Shown here in pieces: positions 1 to 5,755 of a DNA stretch of 7,880 nt. The stretch's first letter is position 1. The number at the start of each line of letters is the position of its first letter. The position numbers and the translations under genes are program-made. Location: positions 1 to 7,880 of the forward strand of contig ONLC01000091.1 of assembly GCA_900318545.1 (NCBI GenBank), read 5' to 3'. The notes below the pieces were generated by a model, which saw only the letters and a list, made by a program, of their open reading frames with translations, was not told the DNA's origin and made no database searches. The DNA is from an uncultured Eubacteriales bacterium. GTDB lineage: Bacteria; Bacillota; Clostridia; Oscillospirales; Ruminococcaceae.

Positions 1-17
1 ACACATTTAATATATAT

Positions 18-23
18 TGTCAA
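18..23 (-). promoter_or_regulatory. possible -35 box of a gene left of the window
   Basis: On the minus strand this reads TTGACA. The surrounding ten bases (16-25, ACTTGACAAT on the minus strand) are identical to those around the pyrG -35 box at 2431-2440. A -10 box at normal spacing would lie just outside the window, so this cannot be confirmed. Confidence 0.2.
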
Positions 24-54
24 GTAAGAAAATGTTAATCTATCATGCCCATGC

Positions 55-112
55 CGTGTGATGTGTGATGTGTGATATTTCATTTTTTCAAACTGTAGGA
101 TTGCACAAAAAT
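55..112 (+). repeat. left terminal inverted repeat
   Basis: Pairs with 543-600 with one mismatch. It starts with C followed by three GTGTGAT heptamers, then a T-rich stretch and a segment ending TTGCACAAAAAT. Confidence 0.85.
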
Positions 113-159
113 TCTGGTGTGGATTTGTTGAATTTGCTATGCCATTGCATAGATAGTGC

Positions 160-419
160 GGAGATTAGCCTCGTCAGGTCTGTACATTCGTACAGACAGC
201 CTCGGCTGGGTTAAGGAGGATAGGGCTTCGCCCTATGTACCCACTGGAGCTATGCCCCAGCCCCCGATGATCTATCAGAGCTGGGTGATAATCACAGCCG
301 TCCGCAGGACAGAGGGTCGCAGGGGCAACGCCCCCGTTCCCCCCACCGCCCGAGGCGGTGACGAGCGTAGCCGAGGAACACGCCGAGGGCTAATCTCCGC
401 ACTATCTTGCTTTGCGGTC
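160..419 (+). repeat. left arm of 260-bp inverted repeat flanking pyrG
   Basis: Aligns without gaps to the reverse complement of 2713-2972, with 9 differences in 260 bases by hand comparison (about 97% identity). The arm is a chain of perfect mini-hairpins, mostly with three-base loops: GTCTGTAC-ATTC-GTACAGAC (178-197), ATAGGGC-TTC-GCCCTAT (220-236), GTCC-GCA-GGAC (300-310), GGGGC-AAC-GCCCC (322-334) and CACCGCC-CGA-GGCGGTG (344-360). A 97-codon reading frame crosses it, but 7 of the 9 differences between the arms change the amino acid, so it does not behave as a protein gene. Best read as an intergenic palindromic repeat family. Confidence 0.85.
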
Positions 420-542
420 AAGGCAGGAAAAGCCAAAGCAAAACTATGACGCAATGATGGTGCAGGGTTTTCCCTACCAACAATTGCTGAAATATTATCT
501 AATTAAAATACAAAACGTATGTTTGCACAATTTTCAACAGAG

Positions 543-600
543 ATTTTTGTGCAACCCTACAGTTTGAAAAAATGAAATATCACACATCACACATCACACG
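543..600 (-). repeat. right terminal inverted repeat
   Basis: Reverse complement of 55-112 with one mismatch. It ends with three ATCACAC heptamers at 579-599. Immediately to the right a different repeat module begins (about 602). Confidence 0.85.
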
Positions 601-601
601 C

Positions 602-690
602 AGGCAGGGAAAACCCTGCAGTGCTCGCCGCACGGCTAATACGCGACGCACTTTTGCTTGATGCTTCTCTTGCCTTGACCGCAGAGATAG
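602..690 (+). repeat. repeat module copy (hairpin plus conserved tail)
   Basis: Begins with the hairpin GCAGGG-AAAA-CCCTGC (604-619). The 30 bases at 621-650 are identical to 2439-2468, and the similarity continues less strictly to about 690 (TCTTGCC-TGA-CGC-GAG pattern). Related copies lie at 2439-2520, 2536-2640 and 2657-2770, and on the minus strand at about 375-477. No gene is seen in this stretch. Confidence 0.75.
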
Positions 691-705
691 AGAGTGCAGG
701 CTTAT

Positions 706-740
706 AAAAACAAAAAGCCCCTCGCCGTGCTGACGAGGGG
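706..740 (-). terminator. Rho-independent terminator of pyrG
   Basis: On the minus strand, just after the pyrG stop, the stem CCCCTCG/CGAGGGG (arms 718-724 and 734-740, 9-base loop) is followed by CTTTTTGTTTTT (706-717 read in reverse). Stem strength, position and T-tract all fit an intrinsic terminator. Confidence 0.92.
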
Positions 741-746
741 AGCTTA

Positions 747-2369
747 TTACTTGTTCTCTTTGTTCTCCAGCGAGGCTCTTATAAAGTCGCTGAACAGTAC
801 GTGAGGGTGGTTGGGTCTTGACTTGAACTCGGGGTGGAACTGCACTCCTACAAACCACGGGTGCATATCCTTCGGAAGCTCCACGATCTCGACCAGCTTT
901 TCATCAGGGGAGATACCGCCAATCAGCAGTCCCTTGCTTGTAAGTGCGGTCTTGAAACGGTTGTTGAACTCCCAGCGGTGACGGTGACGCTCATAGATAA
1001 GGTCACTGCCGTAGATCTCCTTGCAGCGTGAGCCCTCCTGCAGCTTGCAGGGGTAAAGCCCCAGCCGCATTGTACCGCCCTTTTCGGTGATGTCCTTCTG
1101 CGAATCCATAATGTCGATGACTGCATTCTCAGTGTCAGAGAACTCGGAGGAGTTAGCGTCCTCCAATCCTGCGACATTTCTTGCAAACTCAACTACCGAC
1201 ATCTGCATTCCAAGACAGATACCGAACACAGGCACCTTATTCTCACGGCAGTATCTTATAGCCTCTATCATGCCCTCTATTCCTCTGTCACCGAAGCCGC
1301 CCGGCACTATGATACCGTCACAGCCTTTAAGAATATCAGCGGCATTCTCACGGGTTATGTTCTCGGACTGTATCCATGCTATATCAACCTCGGCTCCGTT
1401 CTCGAAGCCTCCGTGTCTGAGTGCCTCAGCTACCGAGAGATAAGCGTCCTCCAGCTCAACATACTTGCCTACCAGCCCGATAGTTACCTTCTTGTGACAG
1501 CTCTTTACCTTCTCGATCATAGCCTTCCAGCCTGACAGGTCGGGAGCTCTGTTTTCAAGCTTCAGGTGCTCGCAGACAACATCAGCAAGACCCTCTTTTT
1601 CAAGCCACAGGGGCACTTCGTACAGTGAGGGTGCAGTAAGGTTCTGTATAACGTCCTCAGCCCTTACGTTGCAGAAGAGTGCTATCTTGTGCTTCATATC
1701 CTCGGGCACTTCCATCTCGGAGCGCAGCACCAGCACATTCGGCTGAATACCGATAGAGAGAAGCTCCTTTACAGAGTGCTGAGTAGGCTTTGATTTAAGC
1801 TCCTTGGAGCCCGAAATATACGGCAGCAGACAAACGTGAATAAACAGAGAGTTCTCACGTCCGAGCTCGATAGAAGCCTGTCTTATAGCCTCGAGAAAGG
1901 GAGTAGACTCTATATCGCCTACAGTACCGCCTATCTCGGTGATAACAACATCTGTCTCAGATGTCTTAGCGACTTTGTAGAGCCTTTCCTTGATCTCGTT
2001 TGTGATATGCGGAACGACCTGAACAGTACCTCCGAGATAGTCACCACGCCTTTCCTTATTGAGGACAGTCCAGTAGATCTTACCTGTGGTAACGTTTGAA
2101 TTAACCGAGAGGTTCTCATCAATAAATCTCTCGTAGTGACCAAGGTCGAGGTCAGTCTCGGCACCGTCATCGGTAACGAAGACCTCACCGTGCTGATAAG
2201 GCGACATAGTACCGGGGTCAACGTTTATGTAGGGGTCAAACTTCTGGATAGTAACGCTGTAGCCCCTTGCTTTAAGCAGTCTTCCGAGGGAAGCCGCAGT
2301 AATACCCTTACCGAGACCCGAAACAACTCCGCCTGTGACAAATACATATTTTGTAGGTTTATTAGGCAT
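747..2369 (-). CDS. pyrG: CTP synthase (glutamine-hydrolysing)
   Basis: Makes CTP from UTP using ATP and glutamine, the last step of de novo pyrimidine nucleotide synthesis, in the cytoplasm. The 540 residues match the usual family length. The N-terminal synthase domain (about 1-270) opens with the ATP-binding loop GGVVSGLGKG (residues 13-22), followed by QKFDPYINVDPGTMSP and the conserved ITEIGGTVGDIES stretch. The C-terminal class I glutamine amidotransferase domain (about 290-535) has PGGFGDRG, the nucleophile Cys385 in GICLGMQ, and His512 and Glu514 in QFHPEF, so the catalytic triad is complete. The ATG has GGAGGT (2376-2381) six bases upstream. Two TAA stops follow in tandem (747-749 and 744-746), then a terminator. 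It appears to be a single-gene transcript. It is bracketed by long inverted repeats but is itself intact. Confidence 0.98.
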   Translation of the reverse strand: MPNKPTKYVFVTGGVVSGLGKGITAASLGRLLKARGYSVTIQKFDPYINVDPGTMSPYQHGEVFVTDDGAETDLDLGHYERFIDENLSVNSNVTTGKIYWTVLNKERRGDYLGGTVQVVPHITNEIKERLYKVAKTSETDVVITEIGGTVGDIESTPFLEAIRQASIELGRENSLFIHVCLLPYISGSKELKSKPTQHSVKELLSIGIQPNVLVLRSEMEVPEDMKHKIALFCNVRAEDVIQNLTAPSLYEVPLWLEKEGLADVVCEHLKLENRAPDLSGWKAMIEKVKSCHKKVTIGLVGKYVELEDAYLSVAEALRHGGFENGAEVDIAWIQSENITRENAADILKGCDGIIVPGGFGDRGIEGMIEAIRYCRENKVPVFGICLGMQMSVVEFARNVAGLEDANSSEFSDTENAVIDIMDSQKDITEKGGTMRLGLYPCKLQEGSRCKEIYGSDLIYERHRHRWEFNNRFKTALTSKGLLIGGISPDEKLVEIVELPKDMHPWFVGVQFHPEFKSRPNHPHVLFSDFIRASLENKENK

Positions 2370-2409
2370 AATCTTACCTCCATATAATCAATAAGCAAAT
2401 CTTAGAACC

Positions 2410-2438
2410 ATTATAACAAATCCGACCCCGATTGTCAA
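2410..2438 (-). promoter_or_regulatory. pyrG promoter
   Basis: On the minus strand TTGACA (2433-2438), a 17-base spacer and TATAAT (2410-2415) give a full-consensus housekeeping promoter. Transcription would start near 2403, leaving a leader of about 34 bases. This leader lacks both a GGG-type start and a hairpin, so the reiterative-transcription attenuation known for Bacillus subtilis pyrG is not apparent here. The repeat module begins at the very next base (2439). Confidence 0.88.
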
Positions 2439-2520
2439 GTGCTCGCCGCACGGCTAATACGCGACGCAATTTTGCTTAAAGCTTTTCTTGCCTTGAACGC
2501 GGAGCCGTGATAGTGCGGAG
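2439..2520 (+). repeat. repeat module copy abutting the pyrG promoter
   Basis: The first 30 bases (2439-2468) are identical to 621-650 and contain the small hairpin GTGC-TCGCC-GCAC. The remainder resembles 651-690 more loosely (GCTT-TTCTTGCCTTGA-CGCGGAG). It lacks the leading GCAGGGAAAACCCTGC hairpin found in most other copies. Confidence 0.75.
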
Positions 2521-2535
2521 CTATGCCTCGTCAGG

Positions 2536-2650
2536 GCAGGGAAAACCCTGCACCGCCTTCGCGACGTTCTTTTGTTTGGACTTTTCCTGCCCTGACCGCA
2601 GAGATAGGTAATGCGGAGATTAGCCCTCAGCGTGTTCCTCGGCTACGCTC
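2536..2650 (+). repeat. repeat module copy
   Basis: Starts with the hairpin GCAGGG-AAAA-CCCTGC (2536-2551), then a GCGACG / TTTTG / CTTTTCCTGCC / GACCGCAGAGATAG series. It ends in the GGAGATTAGCCCTCAGCG and CTCGGCTACGCTCG motifs also present in the 260-bp arms. It sits directly before another copy, so modules are arranged in tandem here. No credible coding sequence is seen. Confidence 0.7.
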
Positions 2651-2656
2651 GCAGGG

Positions 2657-2712
2657 GCAGGGAAAACCCTGCACCAATTTACGTCGAAGCTTGGTTATTT
2701 CTTTTCAATAGC
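2657..2712 (+). repeat. repeat module head joined to the 260-bp arm
   Basis: The hairpin GCAGGG-AAAA-CCCTGC (2657-2672) and a diverged linker lead straight into the right arm at 2713. The same order, hairpin then linker then arm, is found inverted in the left element (hairpin at 462-477, one mismatch). This suggests the hairpin head and the arm belong to one larger repeat unit. Confidence 0.65.
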
Positions 2713-2972
2713 GACCGCAGAGCAAGAGAGTACGGAGATTAGCCCTCGGCGTGTTCCTCGGCTACGCTCGTCACCGCCTCGGGCGGTGGTGGGAACGGGG
2801 GCGTTGCCCCTGCGACCCTCTGTCCTGCGGACGGCTGTGATTATCACCCAGCTCTGATAGATCATCGGGGGCTGGGGCGTAGCCCCAGTGGGTACATAGG
2901 GCGAAGCCCTATCCCCCCTAATCCAGCCGAGGCTGTCTGTACGAATGTACAGACCTGACGAGGCTAATCTCC
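2713..2972 (-). repeat. right arm of 260-bp inverted repeat flanking pyrG
   Basis: Reverse complement of 160-419 with 9 mismatches and no gaps. It contains the same chain of mini-hairpins. One hairpin is perfect here, CTGGGGC-GTA-GCCCCAG at 2872-2888, but has one mismatch in the left arm (244-260). It has no 58-bp terminal repeats around it, unlike the left copy. A 100-codon frame on the minus strand is a by-product of the repeat, not a supported gene. Confidence 0.85.
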
Positions 2973-3004
2973 TCACCAGCAAGGCTGCTCCGCACACAGG
3001 TTAG

Positions 3005-3102
3005 TCTTGTCAAACTGCATATAAAAGCCGCCTGTGAAACGAGTTAGTTTTGGCTTATTCTGACAAAGTTTCACTAAACTAACCCCGTAGGTCTTGACAA
3101 GA
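3005..3102. promoter_or_regulatory. nested and interleaved inverted repeats before the iron operon
   Basis: Three pairs of complementary segments are visible: TCTTGTCAA (3005-3013) with TTGACAAGA (3094-3102), GTGAAAC (3034-3040) with GTTTCAC (3068-3074), and GTTAGTTT (3043-3050) with AAACTAAC (3076-3083). The last two pairs interlock (A-B-A'-B'), and the outermost right arm covers the -35 box at 3094-3099. The layout suggests operator sites for a metal-responsive repressor. The TTAG/CTAA half-sites recall DtxR-type sites, but I cannot assign a regulator. Confidence 0.45.
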
Positions 3103-3122
3103 ACCTCCGTTAGAGTTAAAAT
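3094..3122 (+). promoter_or_regulatory. promoter of the iron-uptake operon
   Basis: TTGACA (3094-3099), a 17-base spacer and TAAAAT (3117-3122). Transcription would start near 3129, where a small hairpin TTGCT-GGTT-AGCAA (3128-3141) is encoded. The leader to the preferred start codon is about 77 bases. Confidence 0.75.
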
Positions 3123-3145
3123 AACAGTTGCTGGTTAGCAATCAC

Positions 3146-3165
3146 TAATTAGTTACAGCTAATTA
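3146..3165. promoter_or_regulatory. candidate operator in the leader of the iron operon
   Basis: Inverted repeat TAATTAG (3146-3152), six-base spacer, CTAATTA (3159-3165), just downstream of the predicted transcription start. Position and symmetry suit a dimeric repressor such as a Fur or DtxR family iron sensor. The sequence does not match a textbook Fur box, so the regulator is unknown. Confidence 0.4.
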
Positions 3166-3205
3166 AGTTAAGCGTATTTAACCTATTATGGAAGGAAGCA
3201 TAGAA

Positions 3206-4831
3206 ATGTCCTGTACCAAGAGACAAACAAGGATATTTGCAGCGGTGCTCATGCTGCTGGCTGTGATGCTTGTGCTGAACCCTCTGAGGTCGGCGGCGGA
3301 AAGCAGTCAGGCTGAGAGCGAAGCAAAGCTCGATTACATAGGATCGTGGGAAGAGTATATCGAGGCAGGCGGAGTGAACGACTGCTGGGAGGACAAGGCT
3401 AACGCCATTGACGATGTAATTGAAGCCTCTATCAATAACTACAAGGCAGGCAACACTGACGAGGCCTACAATGCGGCACTCGTTATATATAACTTCTACT
3501 ATGAAACCTCGGGCTTTGAGAGAAATGTAAACGGCTATTCGGGCTCGGAGGTCAGCAAGGCAGAGCTGCAGTTCAAGATCTGCCGTAAGGCTGTCAAAAA
3601 GGGCGAGGATACATCTACGGTTATCTCGAACTTTATGGAGCTCAGCCGTATACTTCACGATCAGGCGAACCACCTCGACGGAGTTGACGAAGAGGGCGTA
3701 AGCGCCTTTGACGAGGAAGGAAACAGAGTTCAGGCAGCGGCTTCCTATGATGAGGGCGAGACCAAGGAGAGAAGAAAATCAAGCAGCAGTGCATCGGTAA
3801 CGTTTTTCTCCTGCTTCGGTATCATTCTCCGTGAGGGTCTTGAGGCTATACTTGTAGTCGGTGCGATAATCGCATACCTTGTTAAGTCGGGCAACAGAGA
3901 CAAGCTCAAGGCAGTTTATGCAGGCTGCGTGCTTGCGATAATATGCAGCTTTGTGTGCGCATGGCTCTTACAGCAGCTGAAGCTTGCAAACACTGCAAAT
4001 CAGGAGATAATCGAGGGTATTACAGCTCTTATCGCAGTTGTGGTTCTTTTCTACGTCAGCAACTGGATGGTTTCCAAAGCAGAGGCTGAGGCGTGGACTA
4101 AGTACATTGACGGTCAGGTAAAGGCATCGGCTGAGACGGGAAGCGTGTTTACACTCGGCTTCACAGCCTTCCTTGCAGTGTTCAGAGAGGGCGCTGAGGT
4201 AATACTCTTCTATCAGCCTCTTATCAGTGATGAGAAGAGCGTAAAGTATATGTGGGCAGGCTTCGGAACAGGCTGCGTTGTGCTGGCTGTTGTGTTCCTG
4301 ATTATCAGGTTCTTTAGTGTAAAGCTGCCGATAAGACCGTTCTTCTTAGGAACAAGTATACTGATGTTTATAATGTCGGTATCGTTCTTGGGCTCGGGTA
4401 TCAAGGAGCTTATCGAGGGCGACGTGATAGATGCGACATCTCCCGAGTGGCTTACAAATATCATTCCGTATAATGACGTTCTGAATGTGCTGGGTGTATA
4501 CCCTGTACTCCAGACGCTTATCCCTCAGCTTATACTGATACTCATTACAGTGACGATCTTCGTTATCCAGAAGTGGAACAGGAACAGCCACGTTGAGTGC
4601 GGTATAATAGCTGTCATCTTCGGCTCGATAGGACTGCACAAGTTCTACAGAGGGCAGTACGGAAGAGGTATTCTCTACATCATCTTCTGCTGGAGCTTTA
4701 TTCCTGCATTCGTGGGTGTGCTCGAAGGCATACACTACCTGACAGAGGGTCAGGCGGCCTACGATGAGGAATTAAAGCCAAAGCCCAAAAAGCAGAAGGA
4801 GAAAAAGCAAAAGGCTGCTAAGGAGTCTTAA
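3206..4831 (+). CDS. FTR1-family iron permease with C-terminal TM2 domain
   Basis: Predicted membrane iron importer of the FTR1/EfeU family. Numbering from the ATG at 3206: a signal peptide or anchor (about 1-30) is followed by a helical extracellular domain (about 35-190). The FTR1 core comes next (about 195-455), with roughly seven membrane helices and both family motifs, REGLE at Arg209 and REGAE at Arg327; the acidic residues of these motifs bind iron in studied homologues. Residues 462-512 form an extra module, GSIGLHKFYRGQYGRGIL plus a second helix, which matches the TM2 domain pattern. A Lys-rich tail ends the 541-residue protein. I prefer 3206 over an in-frame ATG at 3188 because GGAAGGA (3190-3196) lies nine bases before it and the product then begins as a cleaner signal sequence. 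It is the first gene of the iron operon. The TM2 fusion is unusual for FTR1. Confidence 0.93.
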   Translation: MSCTKRQTRIFAAVLMLLAVMLVLNPLRSAAESSQAESEAKLDYIGSWEEYIEAGGVNDCWEDKANAIDDVIEASINNYKAGNTDEAYNAALVIYNFYYETSGFERNVNGYSGSEVSKAELQFKICRKAVKKGEDTSTVISNFMELSRILHDQANHLDGVDEEGVSAFDEEGNRVQAAASYDEGETKERRKSSSSASVTFFSCFGIILREGLEAILVVGAIIAYLVKSGNRDKLKAVYAGCVLAIICSFVCAWLLQQLKLANTANQEIIEGITALIAVVVLFYVSNWMVSKAEAEAWTKYIDGQVKASAETGSVFTLGFTAFLAVFREGAEVILFYQPLISDEKSVKYMWAGFGTGCVVLAVVFLIIRFFSVKLPIRPFFLGTSILMFIMSVSFLGSGIKELIEGDVIDATSPEWLTNIIPYNDVLNVLGVYPVLQTLIPQLILILITVTIFVIQKWNRNSHVECGIIAVIFGSIGLHKFYRGQYGRGILYIIFCWSFIPAFVGVLEGIHYLTEGQAAYDEELKPKPKKQKEKKQKAAKES

Positions 4832-4842
4832 ATAAAGTCAGT

Positions 4843-4900
4843 TATTCCCGCGATACGGGTAATATATGAACGGCGAAGAGCCGGTAAAGTTTTGTTTTTA
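4843..4900 (+). promoter_or_regulatory. hairpins between permease and lipoprotein genes, possible partial terminator
   Basis: The 91-base gap holds CCCG-CGATA-CGGG (4847-4859, extendable past a one-base bulge) and CGGC-GAAGA-GCCG (about 4872-4884), followed by a T-rich run TTTTGTTTTT. The stems are short, so this may only reduce read-through or protect mRNA ends, letting the two genes be expressed at different levels. Confidence 0.35.
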
Positions 4901-4922
4901 ATAATATTGAGGAGGAAAAAAC

Positions 4923-5567
4923 ATGACAAAGAAGAAGTTAGTTGGTATTGCAGTTGCTTCTCTTATGGCTATGAGCATGGCTGCCTGCGGTGACAGCGAC
5001 AGCTCAAGCACTGCTGAGAAGAGCTCTGTAAAGTCCACAGAGAGCGCTTCTGCAAAGGTAGAAAACGATGAGGCAGGTGCAGACGCAGCAGGCGGCTTCA
5101 CTGAGTATCCTATCTTTGAGGACGAAGAGGTAGGCTTCCTGAATGTATCGGCTGTATATTTCCAGCCTGTTCCGATGTCTGACGGAAACGGCATCGAGGA
5201 CTTCAACATTCACCTTGAGGCAGATATCTCTGCTCTTGAGAACAACCTCGGCTTCGGTGTAGGCGACTGGGTTCCTTACCTGACAGTTGATTACGAGGTA
5301 ACAAACGCTGATTCGGGCGACGTTGCAGCAAGCGGTACCTTCATGGAGATGAGTGCTTCTGACGGCCCTCACTACGGTGCTAATATCGCACTTCCTGAGT
5401 CGGGTACTTACAATGTTAAGTTCACGATCCACAGCCCTGCTGAGAACAATTATCTGCTCCACACAGACGCTGAGACCGGCCCGGGAGGAAGCTTTGACGA
5501 TTACTTCGCAAACGGCAACCTCGAGGTTACATACGAGGGCTGGGAGTACGTTGTACAGGAATGGTAA
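4923..5567 (+). CDS. P19/Tpd-type iron-binding lipoprotein
   Basis: Extracytoplasmic metal-binding protein of the P19/Tpd family (Pfam 'Fe2+ transport protein'), expected to hand iron to the FTR1 permease encoded upstream. The 214-residue product starts with a lipoprotein signal (MTKKK, hydrophobic stretch, lipobox MAAC) giving lipid attachment at Cys22. A Ser-rich spacer (about 23-55) precedes the single P19 domain (about 58-214). Metal-ligand positions of Campylobacter P19, as I recall them, are all present: His97 and Glu99 in HLE, Met143, Asp147 and His150 in MSASDGPH, and His180 in LHTD. The spacing M-x3-D-x2-H is preserved. GGAGG (4911-4915) lies seven bases before the ATG. Lipid anchoring is the expected Gram-positive substitute for a free periplasmic protein. 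Confidence 0.94.
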   Translation: MTKKKLVGIAVASLMAMSMAACGDSDSSSTAEKSSVKSTESASAKVENDEAGADAAGGFTEYPIFEDEEVGFLNVSAVYFQPVPMSDGNGIEDFNIHLEADISALENNLGFGVGDWVPYLTVDYEVTNADSGDVAASGTFMEMSASDGPHYGANIALPESGTYNVKFTIHSPAENNYLLHTDAETGPGGSFDDYFANGNLEVTYEGWEYVVQEW

Positions 5568-5755
5568 ATGTCCCCTTAAATATGATCTTCTGACCTGAAA
5601 GGGTCTGCATAACTGCGCTGTGTGTCCCCTTGGATACTACGGCGCATTTGTGCGTTTATACAGATTGTTTTCAAAACTATATATTGAGATATTTTTCTGA
5701 TATTTTCCTATATATAGTGTCTTCTCAATAAATATACATAAGTGAGGTATTTTAA
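5568..5755. promoter_or_regulatory. 188-bp gap with AT-rich inverted repeats
   Basis: No coding sequence is seen. It contains a weak stem CGCA-TTTG-TGCG (5643-5654) followed by T-rich sequence, and a nine-base inverted repeat ACTATATAT (5676-5684) / ATATATAGT (5710-5718). An overlapping pair TTGAGA (5684-5689) / TCTCAA (5723-5728) is also present. TATATA (5709-5714) could be a -10 box, with TTGAGA as a -35 at a long 19-base spacing, so a second promoter with its own operator before the DUF2318 gene is possible. TGTCCCCTT occurs twice (5569-5577 and 5623-5631). Confidence 0.35.

Larger units (their letters stand above)
55..600. mobile_element. 546-bp MITE-like element with 58-bp terminal inverted repeats
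   Basis: Bases 55-112 are the reverse complement of 543-600 with a single mismatch (100 versus 555), giving 57 of 58 paired. Each tip carries three tandem copies of GTGTGAT (56-76, complement at 579-599). Inside lie an AT-rich border (113-136), a 6-bp hairpin CTATGC-CATT-GCATAG (137-152), a GC-rich core of small palindromes (153-480) and a second AT-rich border (481-542). No transposase or other credible gene is present, so if mobile it would be non-autonomous. I could not find a convincing target-site duplication next to the tips. The core also occurs elsewhere without these ends (2713-2972), so the terminal repeats and the core may be separate elements. It could instead be one very long transcribed stem-loop. 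Confidence 0.6.

Noticed and set aside
56..76. Tandem GTGTGAT repeats as a CRISPR or other array
   Set aside because: Only three seven-base units without spacers, mirrored at 579-599 as part of the terminal inverted repeat.
156..449. 97-codon frame as a real gene (and its counterpart at 2695-2997 on the minus strand)
   Set aside because: It lies wholly in an inverted repeat, has no plausible ribosome binding site, and most differences between the copies change amino acids.
55..600. Target-site duplication around the element
   Set aside because: The bases left of 55 (CCATGC) and right of 600 (CAGGCA) share no convincing direct repeat.
2370..2403. Attenuator or riboswitch in the pyrG leader
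   Set aside because: The leader is only about 34 bases, with no stem-loop or T-tract.
3188..3205. Upstream ATG as the start of the FTR1 gene
   Set aside because: It has no ribosome binding site, and its own first codons form the Shine-Dalgarno sequence GGAAGGA for the ATG at 3206.
3149..3673. 174-codon minus-strand frame over the 5' end of the permease gene
   Set aside because: It is antisense to a clear FTR1 gene with a signal sequence and promoter, and shows no recognisable protein features.
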